Shown here piece after piece: positions 20,314-31,169 of a stretch of DNA of 64,000 nt; position 1 is the first letter of the stretch, and each line of letters begins with the position of its first letter. A program made the position numbers and the translations under genes. The notes below the pieces were generated by a model, which had not been told where the DNA came from, made no database searches, and saw only the letters and a program-made list of their open reading frames with translations. Source of the stretch: Neosynechococcus sphagnicola sy1 (GTDB taxonomy: Bacteria; Cyanobacteriota; Cyanobacteriia; Neosynechococcales; Neosynechococcaceae); the NCBI RefSeq assembly GCF_000775285.1, contig NZ_JJML01000017.1:1-64000 (forward strand), written 5' to 3'.

Positions 20314-20952
20314 ATGACGGAGCTGACCGCACCCCCTACCCCGCTGATTCCCCAGTTAATTATTGGCTTGGGCAATCCAGAACCCAAGTATGATCAGACC
20401 CGTCATAATATTGGTTTTGCCGCCGTCGATGCCCTTTCCCGCTCTTGGCAGATTCCCCTTTCCGAGCATCGCAAGTTCCAAGGCATTTTTGGGGAGGGCA
20501 TGGTGTTCCCAGGCCAGAAAATTCGGCTGTTGAAGCCCTTGACCTACATGAATCGCTCCGGGCAGTCGATTCGAGCGGCAGTAGATTGGTACAAGCTCTC
20601 TCCAGCCAGTATCTTGGTGATCTACGATGACATGGATTTACCCCTGGGCAAGTTACGCCTGCGTCTAGCGGGTTCTGCAGGGGGGCACAATGGCATGAAG
20701 TCGGCGATCGCCCACCTTGGCACCTCGGACTTTCCCCGACTCCGCATTGGCATTGGTAAGCCCGTTACCCAGGCTCCCTCCGAGACTGACACCATTTCCC
20801 ATGTGTTAGGGAACTTTAGTAAGGCTGAATCTCAACTGGTTGGGGAGGTGCTGAATCTTGTCCGTGAGTCTATTGAGGCCAGCTTCAAGTTTGGTGTCGA
20901 AAAAGCCATGAGTTTGTACAACCCTCGTGCTGTTTCCGCCGTCGGGCTTTAA
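20314..20952 (+). CDS. pth: Peptidyl-tRNA hydrolase
   Basis: A 212-residue protein. LIIGLGNPEPKYDQTRHNIGF holds the substrate-binding Asn and the catalytic His. MNRSGQSIRA and ILVIYDDMDLPLGKLRLR with the partner Asp are also present, as is GSAGGHNGMKSAI. It recycles peptidyl-tRNA released from stalled ribosomes. The start follows a C8 run and is the only reasonable Met. A small conserved gene follows 31 bp downstream. Confidence 0.96.
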   Translation: MTELTAPPTPLIPQLIIGLGNPEPKYDQTRHNIGFAAVDALSRSWQIPLSEHRKFQGIFGEGMVFPGQKIRLLKPLTYMNRSGQSIRAAVDWYKLSPASILVIYDDMDLPLGKLRLRLAGSAGGHNGMKSAIAHLGTSDFPRLRIGIGKPVTQAPSETDTISHVLGNFSKAESQLVGEVLNLVRESIEASFKFGVEKAMSLYNPRAVSAVGL

Positions 20953-20983
20953 AATTTTCCCATCCCCAGGAGTTGTCTTCCCC

Positions 20984-21298
20984 ATGCCAGAGCCCCGCGC
21001 CCTTGAAGCAGCCCGCAGCAGTCTTGCTCAACAGCAGATTCCGTTGCTCCAGACTCAGGAGGTTAAACGCTGTCACATCTATCTCCCTGAGACACCCCGC
21101 CCTATGGGTGCTGTGTTCTATCGGGGGCAGTTCTATAGCTATGTGCGCTTCTTTCCCAGCGTCGAAGGCATGGAACGGGCAGCACTGCGGCTGCGGGAGC
21201 GCAGTCATACGGTGTTAGTCACGAGTAGTACCAAGGGGTTTGTCCTCTGGGCGATGGAACCGGAGGCGCGACTGGCAAGACGATCTGCCAAAGCATGA
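20984..21298 (+). CDS. Conserved hypothetical protein
   Basis: A 104-residue protein if started at the ATG with an AGGAG site 12 nt upstream; a longer frame from 20927 lacks such a site. The sequence (PEPRALEAARSSLAQQQIP, then VKRCHIYLPETPRPMGAVFY, then FYSYVRFFPSVEGMERAALRL) is soluble alpha/beta with no catalytic motif recognised. Its stop overlaps the next start (ATGA), and both follow pth closely, so the three genes probably form one transcript. Confidence 0.7.
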   Translation: MPEPRALEAARSSLAQQQIPLLQTQEVKRCHIYLPETPRPMGAVFYRGQFYSYVRFFPSVEGMERAALRLRERSHTVLVTSSTKGFVLWAMEPEARLARRSAKA

Positions 21299-21555
21299 GT
21301 CATCGTCTCCCAGAAACTACAGCCCATGTCCGCATTACCCATCAGTGCTGGCAGCAGGGAGAACTGAGCGGCGAGGTCAGGGCGAATCAGTTTGAGTGGC
21401 AGTTTCAGTGGTGCTTCCGTCAAGGATTACTTGTGGTGGAACCCTCGCGGGGTCGGGCTTTGATTCAGGAGCCGTTGGGACGATTTCTCGAACGGTGGGA
21501 CTACCAGTTGGAACCAGGGGGAGACTATTCCTTTACCATTCGGGCGGAGATCTAG
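21295..21555 (+). CDS. DUF3146-like cyanobacterial protein
   Basis: Eighty-six residues rich in Trp, Gln and Arg: AHVRITHQCWQQGELSGEV, FEWQFQWCFRQG, and RALIQEPLGRFLERWDYQLEPGGDYSFTIRA. This is the pattern of a small cyanobacteria-specific family (DUF3146, from memory). Function is unknown. It is translationally coupled to the preceding gene through a 4-bp overlap. Confidence 0.7.
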   Translation: MSHRLPETTAHVRITHQCWQQGELSGEVRANQFEWQFQWCFRQGLLVVEPSRGRALIQEPLGRFLERWDYQLEPGGDYSFTIRAEI

Positions 21556-21639
21556 CTGGGATCTCAACCTGTCACCCCTGTGGGGGATGGCAACAGCCTG
21601 TTTTTTCTGAGGCTAGCTCGGCCTAGCTCGGCATAGATA

Positions 21640-21694
21640 TTTAGTAGGCATAAATATGCTACACTGATATTTAGCATGCAAAATTTAAATGCTA
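21640..21694 (+). promoter_or_regulatory. Promoter/operator region of the MarR gene
   Basis: Two dyads overlap the start of the regulator gene: GCATA-AA-TATGC at 21648-21659, and TAGCAT/ATGCTA at 21672-21677 and 21689-21694. TACACT at about 21660-21665 may be a -10 hexamer. Dyads over the promoter of a MarR gene suggest autorepression. Because TAGCAT overlaps the first ATG (21676), the second ATG at 21694 may be the true start. Confidence 0.5.
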
Positions 21695-22152
21695 TGGTAA
21701 CTGCTGCCGCTTTGCCCCCTGAATTACAATTGGTTTTGGCACCCCATAGCATTGGTTACCGCCTGAAGCTGCTCTCCCAGCTGCTCAGTCGGAAGTTTCA
21801 AGACCGACTAGATCCTCTAGGTTTAACGCCTTTTCACTGGGTTGTTCTGTGTTGCCTCTGGCAAGAAGATGGTTTGGCGACCTGTCAAATTGCTGACCAG
21901 TTGCGCCAGGTTGGCGGCACCATTACCGGTGTCCTCGATCGCATGGAAGATCGAGGGTTCATCTATCGACAACGGGATCTTCAAGATCGACGAGTCTGGC
22001 GGGTCTGGTTGACGGCAATGGGTCAGGAATTGCAACAGGTATTACCTCCTATTGCCCTGGGGGTGCAAGAAGAGGTTTTACAGGGAATGACTCCCCAAGA
22101 TCGGGCAGAAATTTCTCGACTACTGGATTTACTGATCGCCAACTGCGCTTAA
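21676..22152 (+). CDS. MarR-family regulator of the downstream efflux operon
   Basis: 158 residues (152 if started at 21694). The winged-helix core is visible: LTPFHWVVLCCLWQEDG, then CQIADQLRQVGGTITGVLDRMEDRGFIYRQRDLQDRRVWRVWLT, which covers the recognition helix and wing with the DRR tip. It precedes a membrane-fusion protein and an MFS pump, the order of emrRAB, so it probably represses efflux until a lipophilic drug or phenolic ligand binds. Confidence 0.88.
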   Translation: MQNLNAMVTAAALPPELQLVLAPHSIGYRLKLLSQLLSRKFQDRLDPLGLTPFHWVVLCCLWQEDGLATCQIADQLRQVGGTITGVLDRMEDRGFIYRQRDLQDRRVWRVWLTAMGQELQQVLPPIALGVQEEVLQGMTPQDRAEISRLLDLLIANCA

Positions 22153-22261
22153 CTAGGTTTTTTCAGGGTGTTGATCTCTCGATAGGACTCAAGGATCTGC
22201 CGGATGGTCTCGATGCCAAGCCATTCATTACGTATACGAAATAATTAAGTCCTAATGACGT

Positions 22262-22282
22262 CCGGGTGAGCAATCCACCCGG
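22262..22282 (+). promoter_or_regulatory. Hairpin upstream of the HlyD gene
   Basis: CCGGGTG (22262-22268) and CACCCGG (22276-22282) form a perfect 7-bp stem with a 7-nt loop. No T-run follows, so it is a weak terminator candidate. It may instead be an operator or attenuator in the 145-bp gap between regulator and pump genes. Confidence 0.4.
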
Positions 22283-22321
22283 TTACAACTACAGCTTATG
22301 CCTGTAAGGGAGTGCGGGGGC

Positions 22322-23686
22322 ATGCAATCACCAACAGACGCTCGGAGCGATCGCTCCGGCATTCAAAATCTAGACCCCCAGCTGGGGCAGCATGAATACT
22401 CAGAAACAGTGTTGCGGAAGTCAGGTGGCAACCCGCTCGTCACAACGGTTCCTGAATCGCCGCCACCTCACAAGGGGCGATCTCCCCGTCCGTTCCTGCT
22501 AGCAGGACTGGGCGTCATGGTGGTTCTTGGCTTGGGATACCACTGGTGGCAATATGCTTCCACCCATGAAGAGACGGACAATGCCACCGTCACCAGCCAT
22601 CTCCATCCCGTGAGTACGCGCATTCCTGGCACCGTGCAGCAGGTACTGGTGGTCGATAATCAGCTGGTACACCAAGGGCAGGTACTGGTGCGCTTAGATC
22701 GTCGAGACTATGTATTAAAACTGCAACAAGCGCAAACCGAACTGGAAATGTTACGGCGTCAAGCCCAAACAGCTCAGATTCGGGTTCATCTCTCCGGTCA
22801 AAATGCCACTGCTGCTGTGACTCAAGTGCGCGGCCTCCATGGCAGTATTACCGCCGCACTGGAGGGTGCTGCCGCCGCAGTCCGGGAGGCCGAGGCGGGT
22901 ATCCCGAAGGCGCAAGCTCTGCTGGCTGAAGCGGAGGCGAATCTGGAGAAGGCGCGGCTTGACTATGAACGCTTTCGGAGTTTGTTTCAATCCGGGGCGA
23001 TCGCCCGTCAACAACTCGAGACTGCCCAGCAGGTCTATGAGGTCGCCCAGGGAGAGCGGGTGGCTCAAATGGAAGGGGTACGACAGGCTCAAGCCAAGTT
23101 GACCCAGGCGCAACAGCGAGTGGTGACCTACGAGGCCGGATTGCAATATGCCCAAGGCAGTTTCCAGCTGGCTAATGCCAAGCAGCTTCAGACCGCCATT
23201 GACCGCAGTGATTGGCTGCGGGCCCAAGCCGCGATCGCCCAAGCCGAAGTTGCAGTCAAAAATGCTCAGTTGCAATTGTCTTACACCCAGGTGGTGGCTC
23301 CCACCAGTGGGCACATTGGCCATAAGGCTGTAGAGCCAGGACAGCAGGTGCAGGTCGGTACCCCTTTAATGGCACTGGTGCAATCGGTGTCCTGGATTAC
23401 GGCCAACTTCAAAGAAACCCAGTTGGAGCGGATGCGACCGGGACAACCGGTGGCCATTCATCTGGATAGCTTCCCAAATCACCCATTCCTGGGACATGTG
23501 GAGAGTGTGGCTCCTGCCTCTGGGGCGCAGTTTGCCCTCCTGCCCCCCGACAATGCCACTGGCAATTTCACCAAAATTGTGCAACGGATTCCCGTCAAAA
23601 TTGTCTTTGAGCCGGAAAGCATCCATGGGTATGAATCCGTGATTGTGCCGGGGATGTCTGCCACCGTCAGTGTTGAACTCAGGTAG
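22322..23686 (+). CDS. HlyD/EmrA-type membrane fusion protein
   Basis: About 454 residues. A cytoplasmic N-terminus is followed by one membrane anchor (PFLLAGLGVMVVLGLGYHWW, about residues 57-76). The first lipoyl half-motif follows (VSTRIPGTVQQVLVVDNQLVHQGQ), then a long Ala/Gln-rich coiled-coil hairpin, the second lipoyl half (VVAPTSGHIGHKAVEPGQQV) and a beta-barrel. It links the inner-membrane MFS pump to an outer-membrane channel. The chosen ATG has GGGAG 10 nt upstream; a longer start lies at 22298. The pump gene begins 8 bp downstream. Confidence 0.9.
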   Translation: MQSPTDARSDRSGIQNLDPQLGQHEYSETVLRKSGGNPLVTTVPESPPPHKGRSPRPFLLAGLGVMVVLGLGYHWWQYASTHEETDNATVTSHLHPVSTRIPGTVQQVLVVDNQLVHQGQVLVRLDRRDYVLKLQQAQTELEMLRRQAQTAQIRVHLSGQNATAAVTQVRGLHGSITAALEGAAAAVREAEAGIPKAQALLAEAEANLEKARLDYERFRSLFQSGAIARQQLETAQQVYEVAQGERVAQMEGVRQAQAKLTQAQQRVVTYEAGLQYAQGSFQLANAKQLQTAIDRSDWLRAQAAIAQAEVAVKNAQLQLSYTQVVAPTSGHIGHKAVEPGQQVQVGTPLMALVQSVSWITANFKETQLERMRPGQPVAIHLDSFPNHPFLGHVESVAPASGAQFALLPPDNATGNFTKIVQRIPVKIVFEPESIHGYESVIVPGMSATVSVELR

Positions 23687-23694
23687 GTCTGGTT

Positions 23695-25333
23695 GTGTCT
23701 AGTCCTTCGACTGCTGCGGGTCCCTCCAGCACCACTCCGGGTGCGGATGCCCAGGTATCTCTCAAAACCTGGATCGGGGTGTTTGGGACGATCTTGGGCG
23801 CCTTCATGGCAGTTCTGGACATTCAGATTACCAATTCATCCCTCAAGGATATTCAAGCTGCCCTGAATGCCACCTTGGAGGAGGGTTCTTGGATTTCCAC
23901 CGCTTACTTGGTGGCTGAAATCATTGTCATCCCCCTGACGGGCTGGCTCTCCCAGGTGTTTTCCCTCCGACGCTACTTGCTGGTGAATGCAGCTCTCTTT
24001 GTTGTGTTCTCAATTAGTTGTACCTGGGCCTGGAACCTCTCTTCCATGGTGATATTTCGAGCCCTCCAGGGTTTCACACGGGGGGGTGTTAATCCCCCTG
24101 GCATTCATTGTCTTGCTGACAACCCTCCCCCCAAGCAAGCAGCCCATCGGCATGGCCTTATTCGCCATTACCGCCACCTTTGCGCCCTCCATTGGCCCCA
24201 CCTTGGGGGGCTGGTTAACGGAATCCTTCAGTTGGCGCTCGATCTTCTACCTCAACCTGGTTCCAGGTTTGCTCTTGTTGGCAGCGGTATGGTACGCGAT
24301 CGCCCCCCAGCGATCGCAACTGCATCGACTGCGGCAGGGGGATTGGCTCGGAATTTTGGCCATGGCGATCGGCCTCGGCTGTTTACAGGTAGTGCTGGAA
24401 GAAGGCACACGGAAAGATTGGTTTGGTTCCCCATTGATCCTAACGCTGAGTCTGCTAGCAGCCATCTTCCTTACCGTGTTTTTCTGGATTGAACTCACCC
24501 ATGCTCATCCGTTCATCAATCTGCGGCTGCTGCGGTATCGCAATTTTGGCATCGCCAGTGTGGTCAATGTTGGATTAGGACTGGGGCTTTATGGTTCCAT
24601 ATTTATCCTGCCGTTATACCTGAGCCAAATTCAGGGTTACAACGCGATGCAGATTGGGGAGGTGCTGATGTGGATGGGATTTCCCCAACTGGTGATCATT
24701 CCGTTGATCCCGAAACTGATGCAGCGGTTAGCCCCCCGCTTTTTACTAGCCATGGGGGTCAGTTTATTTGCCATCAGTTGTTTCATGAACGCCACCCTCA
24801 CCCACGACACTGGGTTAGAGCAACTGTGGTTGTCTCAGATTGTACGGGCCTTGGGACAGCCGTTAATCATGATTCCGTTGGCAACCATTGCCACCGCTGA
24901 AATCCCCCCGGAGCAAGCTGGATCGGCCTCTGGGTTGTTCAATATGATGCGCAATCTGGGGGGATCACTGGGGATTGCCACCCTGGGGACCCTACTGGCT
25001 CAACGGCAACAGTTACACGCCAGTCGCCTGGGTGAAGCGATCTCCCTGTACAACCCTCAGCTGCAGGAGCGGTTAACACAAATGACCCAGTATTTTACCA
25101 GTCAGGGGGCTGATCTGATTACGGCGCAACAACAGGCGATCGCCGCCATTGATCACCTTGTCCGTCGTGAAGCCTATTTGATGGCCTACGATGACTGCTT
25201 CTACTTCATTGGTTGTGCCCTGCTGTTCAGTGGCATCACCGTCATCTTCTTTAAACCCAGTCGGGGGCGGGGGGTCTTCCGGGGTGCATTAACCGTAGCG
25301 CATGGTGTCACCGGGAAGGCACTGTTCAGGTAA
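23695..25333 (+). pseudogene. DHA2 (EmrB/QacA) MFS efflux pump, one frameshift
   Basis: Frame one (23695 to about 24085, GTG start) gives the first helices: TWIGVFGTILGAFMAVLDIQITNSSL and IVIPLTGWLSQVFSLRRYLL, the MFS motif A region. The second frame continues from LIPLAFIVLLTTLPPSKQ to 25333 with the remaining helices of a 14-helix DHA2 pump. The break is one extra base in or beside a G7 run at 24080-24086. Repaired, the protein is about 545 residues. It forms the pump of the MarR-HlyD-MFS operon. Confidence 0.85.
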
Positions 25334-25748
25334 CGAGTTGTGCCAAATAGCGTTCGATTAATAAAATCGCCACAATGTCGTCGATGGGGCGGGGGGGCGT
25401 TCGCATTCCTTCCGGGATCAGCGCCGTCAATCCTTTGGGAGGATACATTTGCCAGTAGCGCTGTCGGGCCTCCAAGCTGCTGTAACGTTCATTCACCAGC
25501 ACAATCCGCAGGGGATCGGGCAAGTCTTGCAGGGTTCGCTTCCAGGTAGGTGCCGTGGTTTGATCCCCCATCACCAGCAACGAAATGGGAAACTGCTGCC
25601 TGAGGGACTGAATCCTGGCGATCGCATCCGTGGCGGGCACAACCTGATGATAGTAGAGACGCCGATCCACCCCCTGGATCGCCAGTCCACACTTAGCACG
25701 ACCGGGATCAAAGCCGAGAATCACAGGTTGGTCGAGAGTTGGGTGCAT
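25326..25748 (-). CDS. YqgF/RuvC-like RNase H-fold protein
   Basis: A 140-residue protein from the Met of MHPTLDQPVILGFDPG; a longer start would overlap the CHAT gene. VILGFDPGRAKCGLAI carries the first catalytic Asp of the RuvC/YqgF fold. LLVMGDQTTAPTWK and VNERYSSLEARQRYW are conserved, and PPRPIDDIVAILLIERYL has the final Asp pair. This divergent cyanobacterial family is related to YqgF (pre-16S rRNA nuclease or resolvase). The substrate is not known. It may be read through from the CHAT gene, 5 bp upstream. Confidence 0.75.
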   Translation of the reverse strand: MHPTLDQPVILGFDPGRAKCGLAIQGVDRRLYYHQVVPATDAIARIQSLRQQFPISLLVMGDQTTAPTWKRTLQDLPDPLRIVLVNERYSSLEARQRYWQMYPPKGLTALIPEGMRTPPRPIDDIVAILLIERYLAQLVT

Positions 25749-25753
25749 ACAGG

Positions 25754-28457
25754 CTAACGGGTATCTCCAATCAGGATAAAGGGCGACCAATAGTAGGGAT
25801 GTAATTGCATTTGGCTGATCTTAGCCTGGCGTAAGGACTCCCCTTTGCCCATGCCCTGTCGGAGATTGCGGTAAAACTGAATCATTAACTGACCAGTGGC
25901 TTGATCATCCACCGTCCACAGACTGGCAATCACCGAGCGGGCACCAGCGCGCTCAAACAAATAGGCAATCCCGGTGAATTCCTCGCCATGGGAATTGGCC
26001 TGTACAGCGGTTTGACAGGCACTGAGGACAACTAAATCCGTATTTTGCAACCCCAAAAGCGCGGCATCGGCAATATTGAGGTTGCGGTCGGCAAATAACA
26101 GGGTATTGGCAGTCATTTGCAAGTCTGGACAACCCGCTGGCTGAAAACAACCGTGGGTTGCCAAGTGCAGAATCGAAAACCGAGGGGCTTGCAGCTTAAA
26201 GTTTTCCAAGGTTGCCTGCTTGCCCAGATAGGCCAGACTCTTGGGAAGCAGGGGGGTGATGGTCTTGACTTCTAATTCAGCAGCGGGCAGGGTGCGATTA
26301 TCGTTGGGGAAGGGGTTGCCCAATCCTAAAATGCTGGCGGTGTGAGGGTTGGCGGGTTGTTGCAGGGCTCGTATCGACAGGCGCGTCAAGTTATTGATCG
26401 GATATTTCTCAATCAAATATTTACCCGATTGGTGGTCAAATAATGTTTCAAAGGGAATGTAGCGTAATTTGCCCGTTGCAATGATGCTGAGTTGGGTCGG
26501 ATTCATCGCCTGAATTTGGGCTTCAATCGGTCGAATGAGTAGGTCATAGAGTTGCTCACTGAGGGGCTTAAATGCCTGGGTGCGGTAATCCTGAATCTGG
26601 CGGCGATAAAGGGTGAGCAAGCGGTCAAAGGCATGGGGCTGAAGGGGCACCTTTGTCACCGTCACCCGATCTCGAGTTACCAGAAACAGCGCCATGGCAT
26701 CGGGGGACCCTTTGAGGGAGCTGAGCAATACTGGATGGAGTACGACGGTTCCTGGGGAAAGATGGGATTGTAATTGGGCAATATCGGTGGGGGTGGTTTC
26801 AAACAGCTCGGCCACTTCTGGGAACCGTCGAGAAATCTCCTCCCCCTGTTGATTCAGTTGGGCCTGAGAAACCTGCACCTGCTGGGACAATTTCAGGGAG
26901 AACCGTTCTTGGAGTTGCTGTTGCAACCGTTCCAGCTGTTGATATTCTTGATTCCACTGCTCTAAGGCTTGTTGCGCCTTGGGATTGGCCACCTTGGCAG
27001 CAATCAACCGCGAATAGTCTGCCAGATCCGCAGTGGTAATCAGATTCACCCATTCATAGGCTCGCTGGGGTTGGTGCTGGTCAATCAGCAAGTTCACCAA
27101 CCAATAGCCCGTGAAGGCATCCGCTTCCAGAAAGGCGGAGCGATTGCTGCGGTTAAGACTGCTGCGAATTGCTAGTTTCAGCGTCAGAGACTGCTCCCAA
27201 GCCGCGATCGCTTGGGGGATTTTCTCGGTGGAGCGGTAGAGCCAGCCCAGGTTACTGAGGGTTGCGGCTGCTCCGGCGCGATCGCCGATGCTCTGAAACA
27301 TCGGCAGAACTTGCTGGTAATATTGCAGAGCCTTATCAACTTGCTTCAGGTGGCTGTAGGCTCCCCCGATATTTCCCAGGGTGGTGGCTTCCCCAGCGCG
27401 ATCGCCAATGGCACGACGGAGGATAAGGGCTTGTTGATAGTAGGCCAAGGCTTTCTGGGGTTGGGAGCCTTCGTTGTAGATGCCCCCAATGTTATTGAGG
27501 GTAACGGCTTCCCCATGGCGGTTTCCCGTCTCTTGAAAGATCGGTAGGGCTTGGTTGAGATAGTCGAGGGCTTGGGGGAACTGCCCTAGATTCGTGTAAA
27601 TAGAACCAATATTGTTCAGGGTTCTGGCTTCTCCTGAGCGATCGCCCAGGGTTCGGGTCATGGTCAAAACTTGGTTGTAATAATCCAGTGCCTTTTGGGG
27701 CTGCCCCAGGGTGCTGTAGATGCCCCCGATGTTGTTGAGGGTGACCGATTCCCCCAGGCGATCGCCGACGGCTTTGAACATCGGTAGGGCCTGATCATAA
27801 TAGTCCAGGGCTGTTTGAGGTTGCCCCAGACGCTGGGTGGCATCCCCAATATTCAGTAGGGTAATGGCCTCCCCCGAGCGATCGCCCTCGGCATGACGAA
27901 TCTTGAGAGCTTGCTGGTAATAGTCCAGGGCTGTCTGAATCTGACCCAGACTGCTGTAGAGACCACCAATATTATTCAGCGTTGTGGATTCCCCCCCCCC
28001 GATCGCCCAGGGTTCTGACTAGGGCGAGTCCCTGCTGGTAATAGTCCAGGGCTTTCTGCGTCTGCCCTAGGGAGTGATAAGCCAAGCCCAAATTATTCAG
28101 GGTCGCTGCTTCTCCGGTGGGATTGCCCACCGTCCGGTGCAGGGGCAGAGCCTGGTTAAGCACCTCCACCGCCTGCTGAGAGTTCCCCAGAGTGATGGCA
28201 ACCCGTCCGAGGAGAGTCAAAACCCTGGCCTCTTGACCGGGGTCACCCATCTGTCGAGACAGGTGCAATGCCTGCTGGAGGGTGGTGAAGGCTTGGCGAA
28301 ACTGCCCCTCCTGGATTTGTTGCCCTGCCTGGTGGATGAGCCTGGGCAGGCTGTTGGTGGGGGAGTCTGTTGCTTGGGCGATCGCGGGTAAGGTCACAAA
28401 CGACACCCAGGACACACTGAGGCTGGCAGCAAGCAGACCACTGAGAATTTGATGCAT
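25754..28457 (-). pseudogene. TPR-CHAT protease-like protein, one frameshift
   Basis: The N-terminal part (28457 to about 28000) has a signal peptide and the first tetratricopeptide repeats. A C10 run at 27991-28000 shifts the frame, which then continues with about six 40-residue TPRs (pattern LNNIGGIYSTLGQPQKALDYYNQ). A linker leads to a C-terminal CHAT domain with LHLATHG and LVVLSACQTA, the His-Cys dyad of caspase-like peptidases. TPR-CHAT proteins are numerous in cyanobacteria; roles are mostly unknown. Repaired length is about 900 residues. The long C-run compared with the sister repeats suggests a sequence error. Confidence 0.85.
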
Positions 28458-28491
28458 ATGACTGGCACCTCAGGGCAGGGAGAGAGGGATG

Positions 28492-29912
28492 CTACTGAAT
28501 GGAACGGAAGAGCACCTGACCATTGTGGACGGCGACTAATTCTACCTTCAGTGGCCCCAGGGTATAGGTAATATCGACGGCGATCGCCCGAATGTCCAGG
28601 GGTTCTTTAGACTGTTTGAGTTTGTCAAAAAACTTCCCTAGGCTATCGTTATCAATCTCGATGGCATCGGAGAGAATGCCACTTTGACGGGCACGAAATT
28701 GAGCCGCAAGGAGCAATAGATCCAGTCGCTGCAACAGTTCCTGCTCCGTCATTTTGGCCGGGTCAGCGGCTGTGGTTGCTACCTGCTCCCCAGCGCGAAA
28801 TACCACTTGATTCAAGGTGGCATCGGCAAAGACCTGGAGATTTTTTTCCCCTGCGAGATAGTTACCCGCCGAGAGAATTCGCACCACATAATCACGGCCA
28901 TCTTCAATCTGTTTGACCAGGCGATCGACCTCTGTGGTGGTAATCCGAATCACCTGTTCATTTTGATGAGGCACTCCCGGTCGTGTCAGACGCAGGGCCG
29001 TGCGGTTAGCCTCTCGCAGCAGCTGATCGACGGCCTGACGGGCAGCATTGGGCTTGATAATCCGGATCACACCGGAGGAGAGTACCTGACTGCGGAGCAG
29101 GGCGACATTCCCCAAGCGCAGTTCTTGAAATCCCTGACGTAAGGCCTGAAACTTTTGGGTGAGTTCCGCAACCTTTTCTTCTAAGGAGGCCTGCTGCTCC
29201 TCCAAGGTTTTTAGCCGCGATTCCCGTTGAGCCAGGATCAGATCCCGCTGAGCAATGGTTCGATCCAATTGGGCAATTTCTTGATCCCGCTGGATAATTT
29301 GGGCTTTCACCTGATTACGCTGAGCCACCAACTCCTGTCTTTCCCCTTGGAGACGGCTGATGTCAGCACGCAGGGTCTGGGTCTGTTGGGAAATGGTTGC
29401 TAGCTTCGTTTGGGCTTGTTGATAGTTGTCAGCAATCTGTCCCAGGTTTTTTCTGAGTGGTATTGAGCTCGGCTTCGGTGTGTGCCTGTTTGGTGACTGC
29501 CTGGGAAAGTTTGGTTAAGGCAGTTTTTCAGGGATTGGTTAGTGGTATTTAACCGTTGTTGTGCGGTTGTCTGCTCCGACCTAGCCTTGGTCAGCTGCTG
29601 CTCTACTTGGGTCTTCTGCTGCCGCACCTCATCCAGATCCTGGCGGGCATCTCGCAATCGCTTCTGAATTTTGTCCAGTTCAAAGACTCCGGTGCGGAGC
29701 TGGTCACTGGTGGCAAACAAAACCGCCAATGTGGAAGCTGAAACTGTAATGCCGCTCAAAATCGTTACCAGAACGGCGGTCTGTCGGGGGCGGAGGTTGA
29801 ACAGACTCAGTCTGGCCTTCCCCACCTTTGTCCCCAAGCGATCGCCCACTGTGGCAATGACGCCTCCCAGGATCAAAACTGCCAGAACTAGGACGAACGC
29901 AGCCGTAGACAT
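28492..29912 (-). pseudogene. DUF3084 coiled-coil membrane protein, two frameshifts
   Basis: The first frame gives two N-terminal membrane segments (FVLVLAVLILGGVIATVGDRLG and TAVLVTILSGITVSASTLAVL) and the start of a long coiled coil. The frame breaks at CTGAAAAAC (29520-29530) and at an A6 run (29447-29452). The third frame, to 28492, carries the rest of the coiled coil and a soluble C-terminal domain (VIRIIKPNAARQAVDQLL). This is the cyanobacterial DUF3084 family of unknown function. Both breaks are +1. Confidence 0.8.
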
Positions 29913-30051
29913 TCAGTGCTTAATACCCGCAGCAGCAGTACATCCAGTGTAGAGGAGTCCTTGCTTAACCCCATGTTTGAGAGCTGAGCCGAGGAAGAGA
30001 CGCCCTGTTCCCCATTGAACCAGACTGTGTTCCCAATGACAGCGTTCCCCA

Positions 30052-30723
30052 TCAAGTAAACTGTTGGCTCAACGCCACCGGATTGTGAACCGTAATCTTT
30101 TTCTTGTGAATGGAAATCATCTGATCTTGACGCAGATCCCCCAACAGACGGGTGACTGTGACGCGGGTCGAACCAATGGCTTCTGCGATCGCCTGGTGGG
30201 ACAGCTTCAAATCGATGGTAATCCCTTCTGACCCCGGCACCCCAAAATCCCGACAGAGAATCAACAGAAAACTCACTAAACGCGACCCCATATCACGGTG
30301 GGCTAGGGTTTCAATCATCATCTCCGTTTGCAAAATGCGGGAGGATAACCCTTGCAACATCAACATCGACAGTTCCGGGTCATCCTTCAGGGACTTCTCG
30401 ACCTGTTCAATGGGCACCGAAAGCAGCTCCACGGGAGTAAAGGCTACCGCATGGTAAAACCGATCGGAGCGATGCCCCGTGATCAGAGAAAGCACCCCAA
30501 AGACACTGTTTTCCCGGAGCAGTGCCACCGTAATTTCTTCTCCGGCCTCATAGACCCTGGAAAGCTTGACCGCGCCCTTGACCAAAAAATAGACCCGCTC
30601 CGCTGGATCACCAGGGAAAAAGATGGTCTTGCCCCGCTCAAACGTCTCGACAACCGGCGGAAACGCGCCACTTGCCATTTTCCGAAACACGGTTGCTAAC
30701 GGTCTATCTTGGGTCTCTACCAT
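30052..30723 (-). CDS. ntcA: Global nitrogen regulator NtcA
   Basis: A 223-residue CRP-family activator if started at [16 protein letters not shown], the usual NtcA length; an upstream in-frame Met exists. The cNMP-like sensor fold (residues 25-140) binds 2-oxoglutarate: [22 protein letters not shown], then [21 protein letters not shown]. The C-terminal helix-turn-helix is [25 protein letters not shown], nearly invariant in NtcA. It activates nitrogen-assimilation genes at GTA-N8-TAC sites. It is monocistronic and divergent from the PBP4 gene. Confidence 0.97.
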   Translation of the reverse strand: MVETQDRPLATVFRKMASGAFPPVVETFERGKTIFFPGDPAERVYFLVKGAVKLSRVYEAGEEITVALLRENSVFGVLSLITGHRSDRFYHAVAFTPVELLSVPIEQVEKSLKDDPELSMLMLQGLSSRILQTEMMIETLAHRDMGSRLVSFLLILCRDFGVPGSEGITIDLKLSHQAIAEAIGSTRVTVTRLLGDLRQDQMISIHKKKITVHNPVALSQQFT

Positions 30724-31169
30724 ATCTCCGTAATACCTAATGGAAGCTGATGTCCTCACCACGCTTGACAGCTCAAACCCAATGATTGGTTATGGTCGTC
30801 ATCAATCTGGGAAGTTAGCTCATGAGAGAAAACTGGCACACCCTCAGCGCTCTGTCATGATTTTAGGTCTCATGAGTTGTCAGCAGTTGCCATTCATCCC
30901 CCCAAAAGCGCTATTTTAGCACAGAGGTACTAAGGTCGGGTTGACTAACAAACGGGGAATGTCACAACACTTATACTGACTTCATTCCATGTTTTGTAGC
31001 TAAAGGTACAAAAAACCGTTACCTGTTAATCTCCTCGCTGCCGAACCCAGAAAAGTCCCTGGCTAGGATCACAAGATTGCGAGGAACGCTATATCCTACT
31101 AAAGCTGCAAATTCTCAGAATGTTGAGTTGAGACCCTGGAACCTGCCCGATCTCTTTCTACCGACCTGA
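30724..31169. other. Intergenic region between ntcA and the PBP4 gene
   Basis: These 446 bp hold the promoters of two divergent genes. TATACT at 30972-30977 (plus strand) and TAAAAT-type hexamers on the minus strand are candidate -10 boxes. No exact GTA-N8-TAC site was found by eye, so NtcA autoregulation cannot be claimed. No RNA gene was recognised. Confidence 0.4.

Noticed and set aside
22262-22282. Rho-independent terminator after the MarR gene
   Set aside because: A perfect stem is present but no T-run follows; kept only as a hairpin of unknown role.
24080-24090. Programmed frameshift in the MFS pump
   Set aside because: A plain G-run with an extra base, matching the general pattern of homopolymer errors; no stimulatory structure seen.
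30961-30980. Possible NtcA box upstream of ntcA
   Set aside because: The spacing and bases do not match GTA-N8-TAC closely enough to claim a site.
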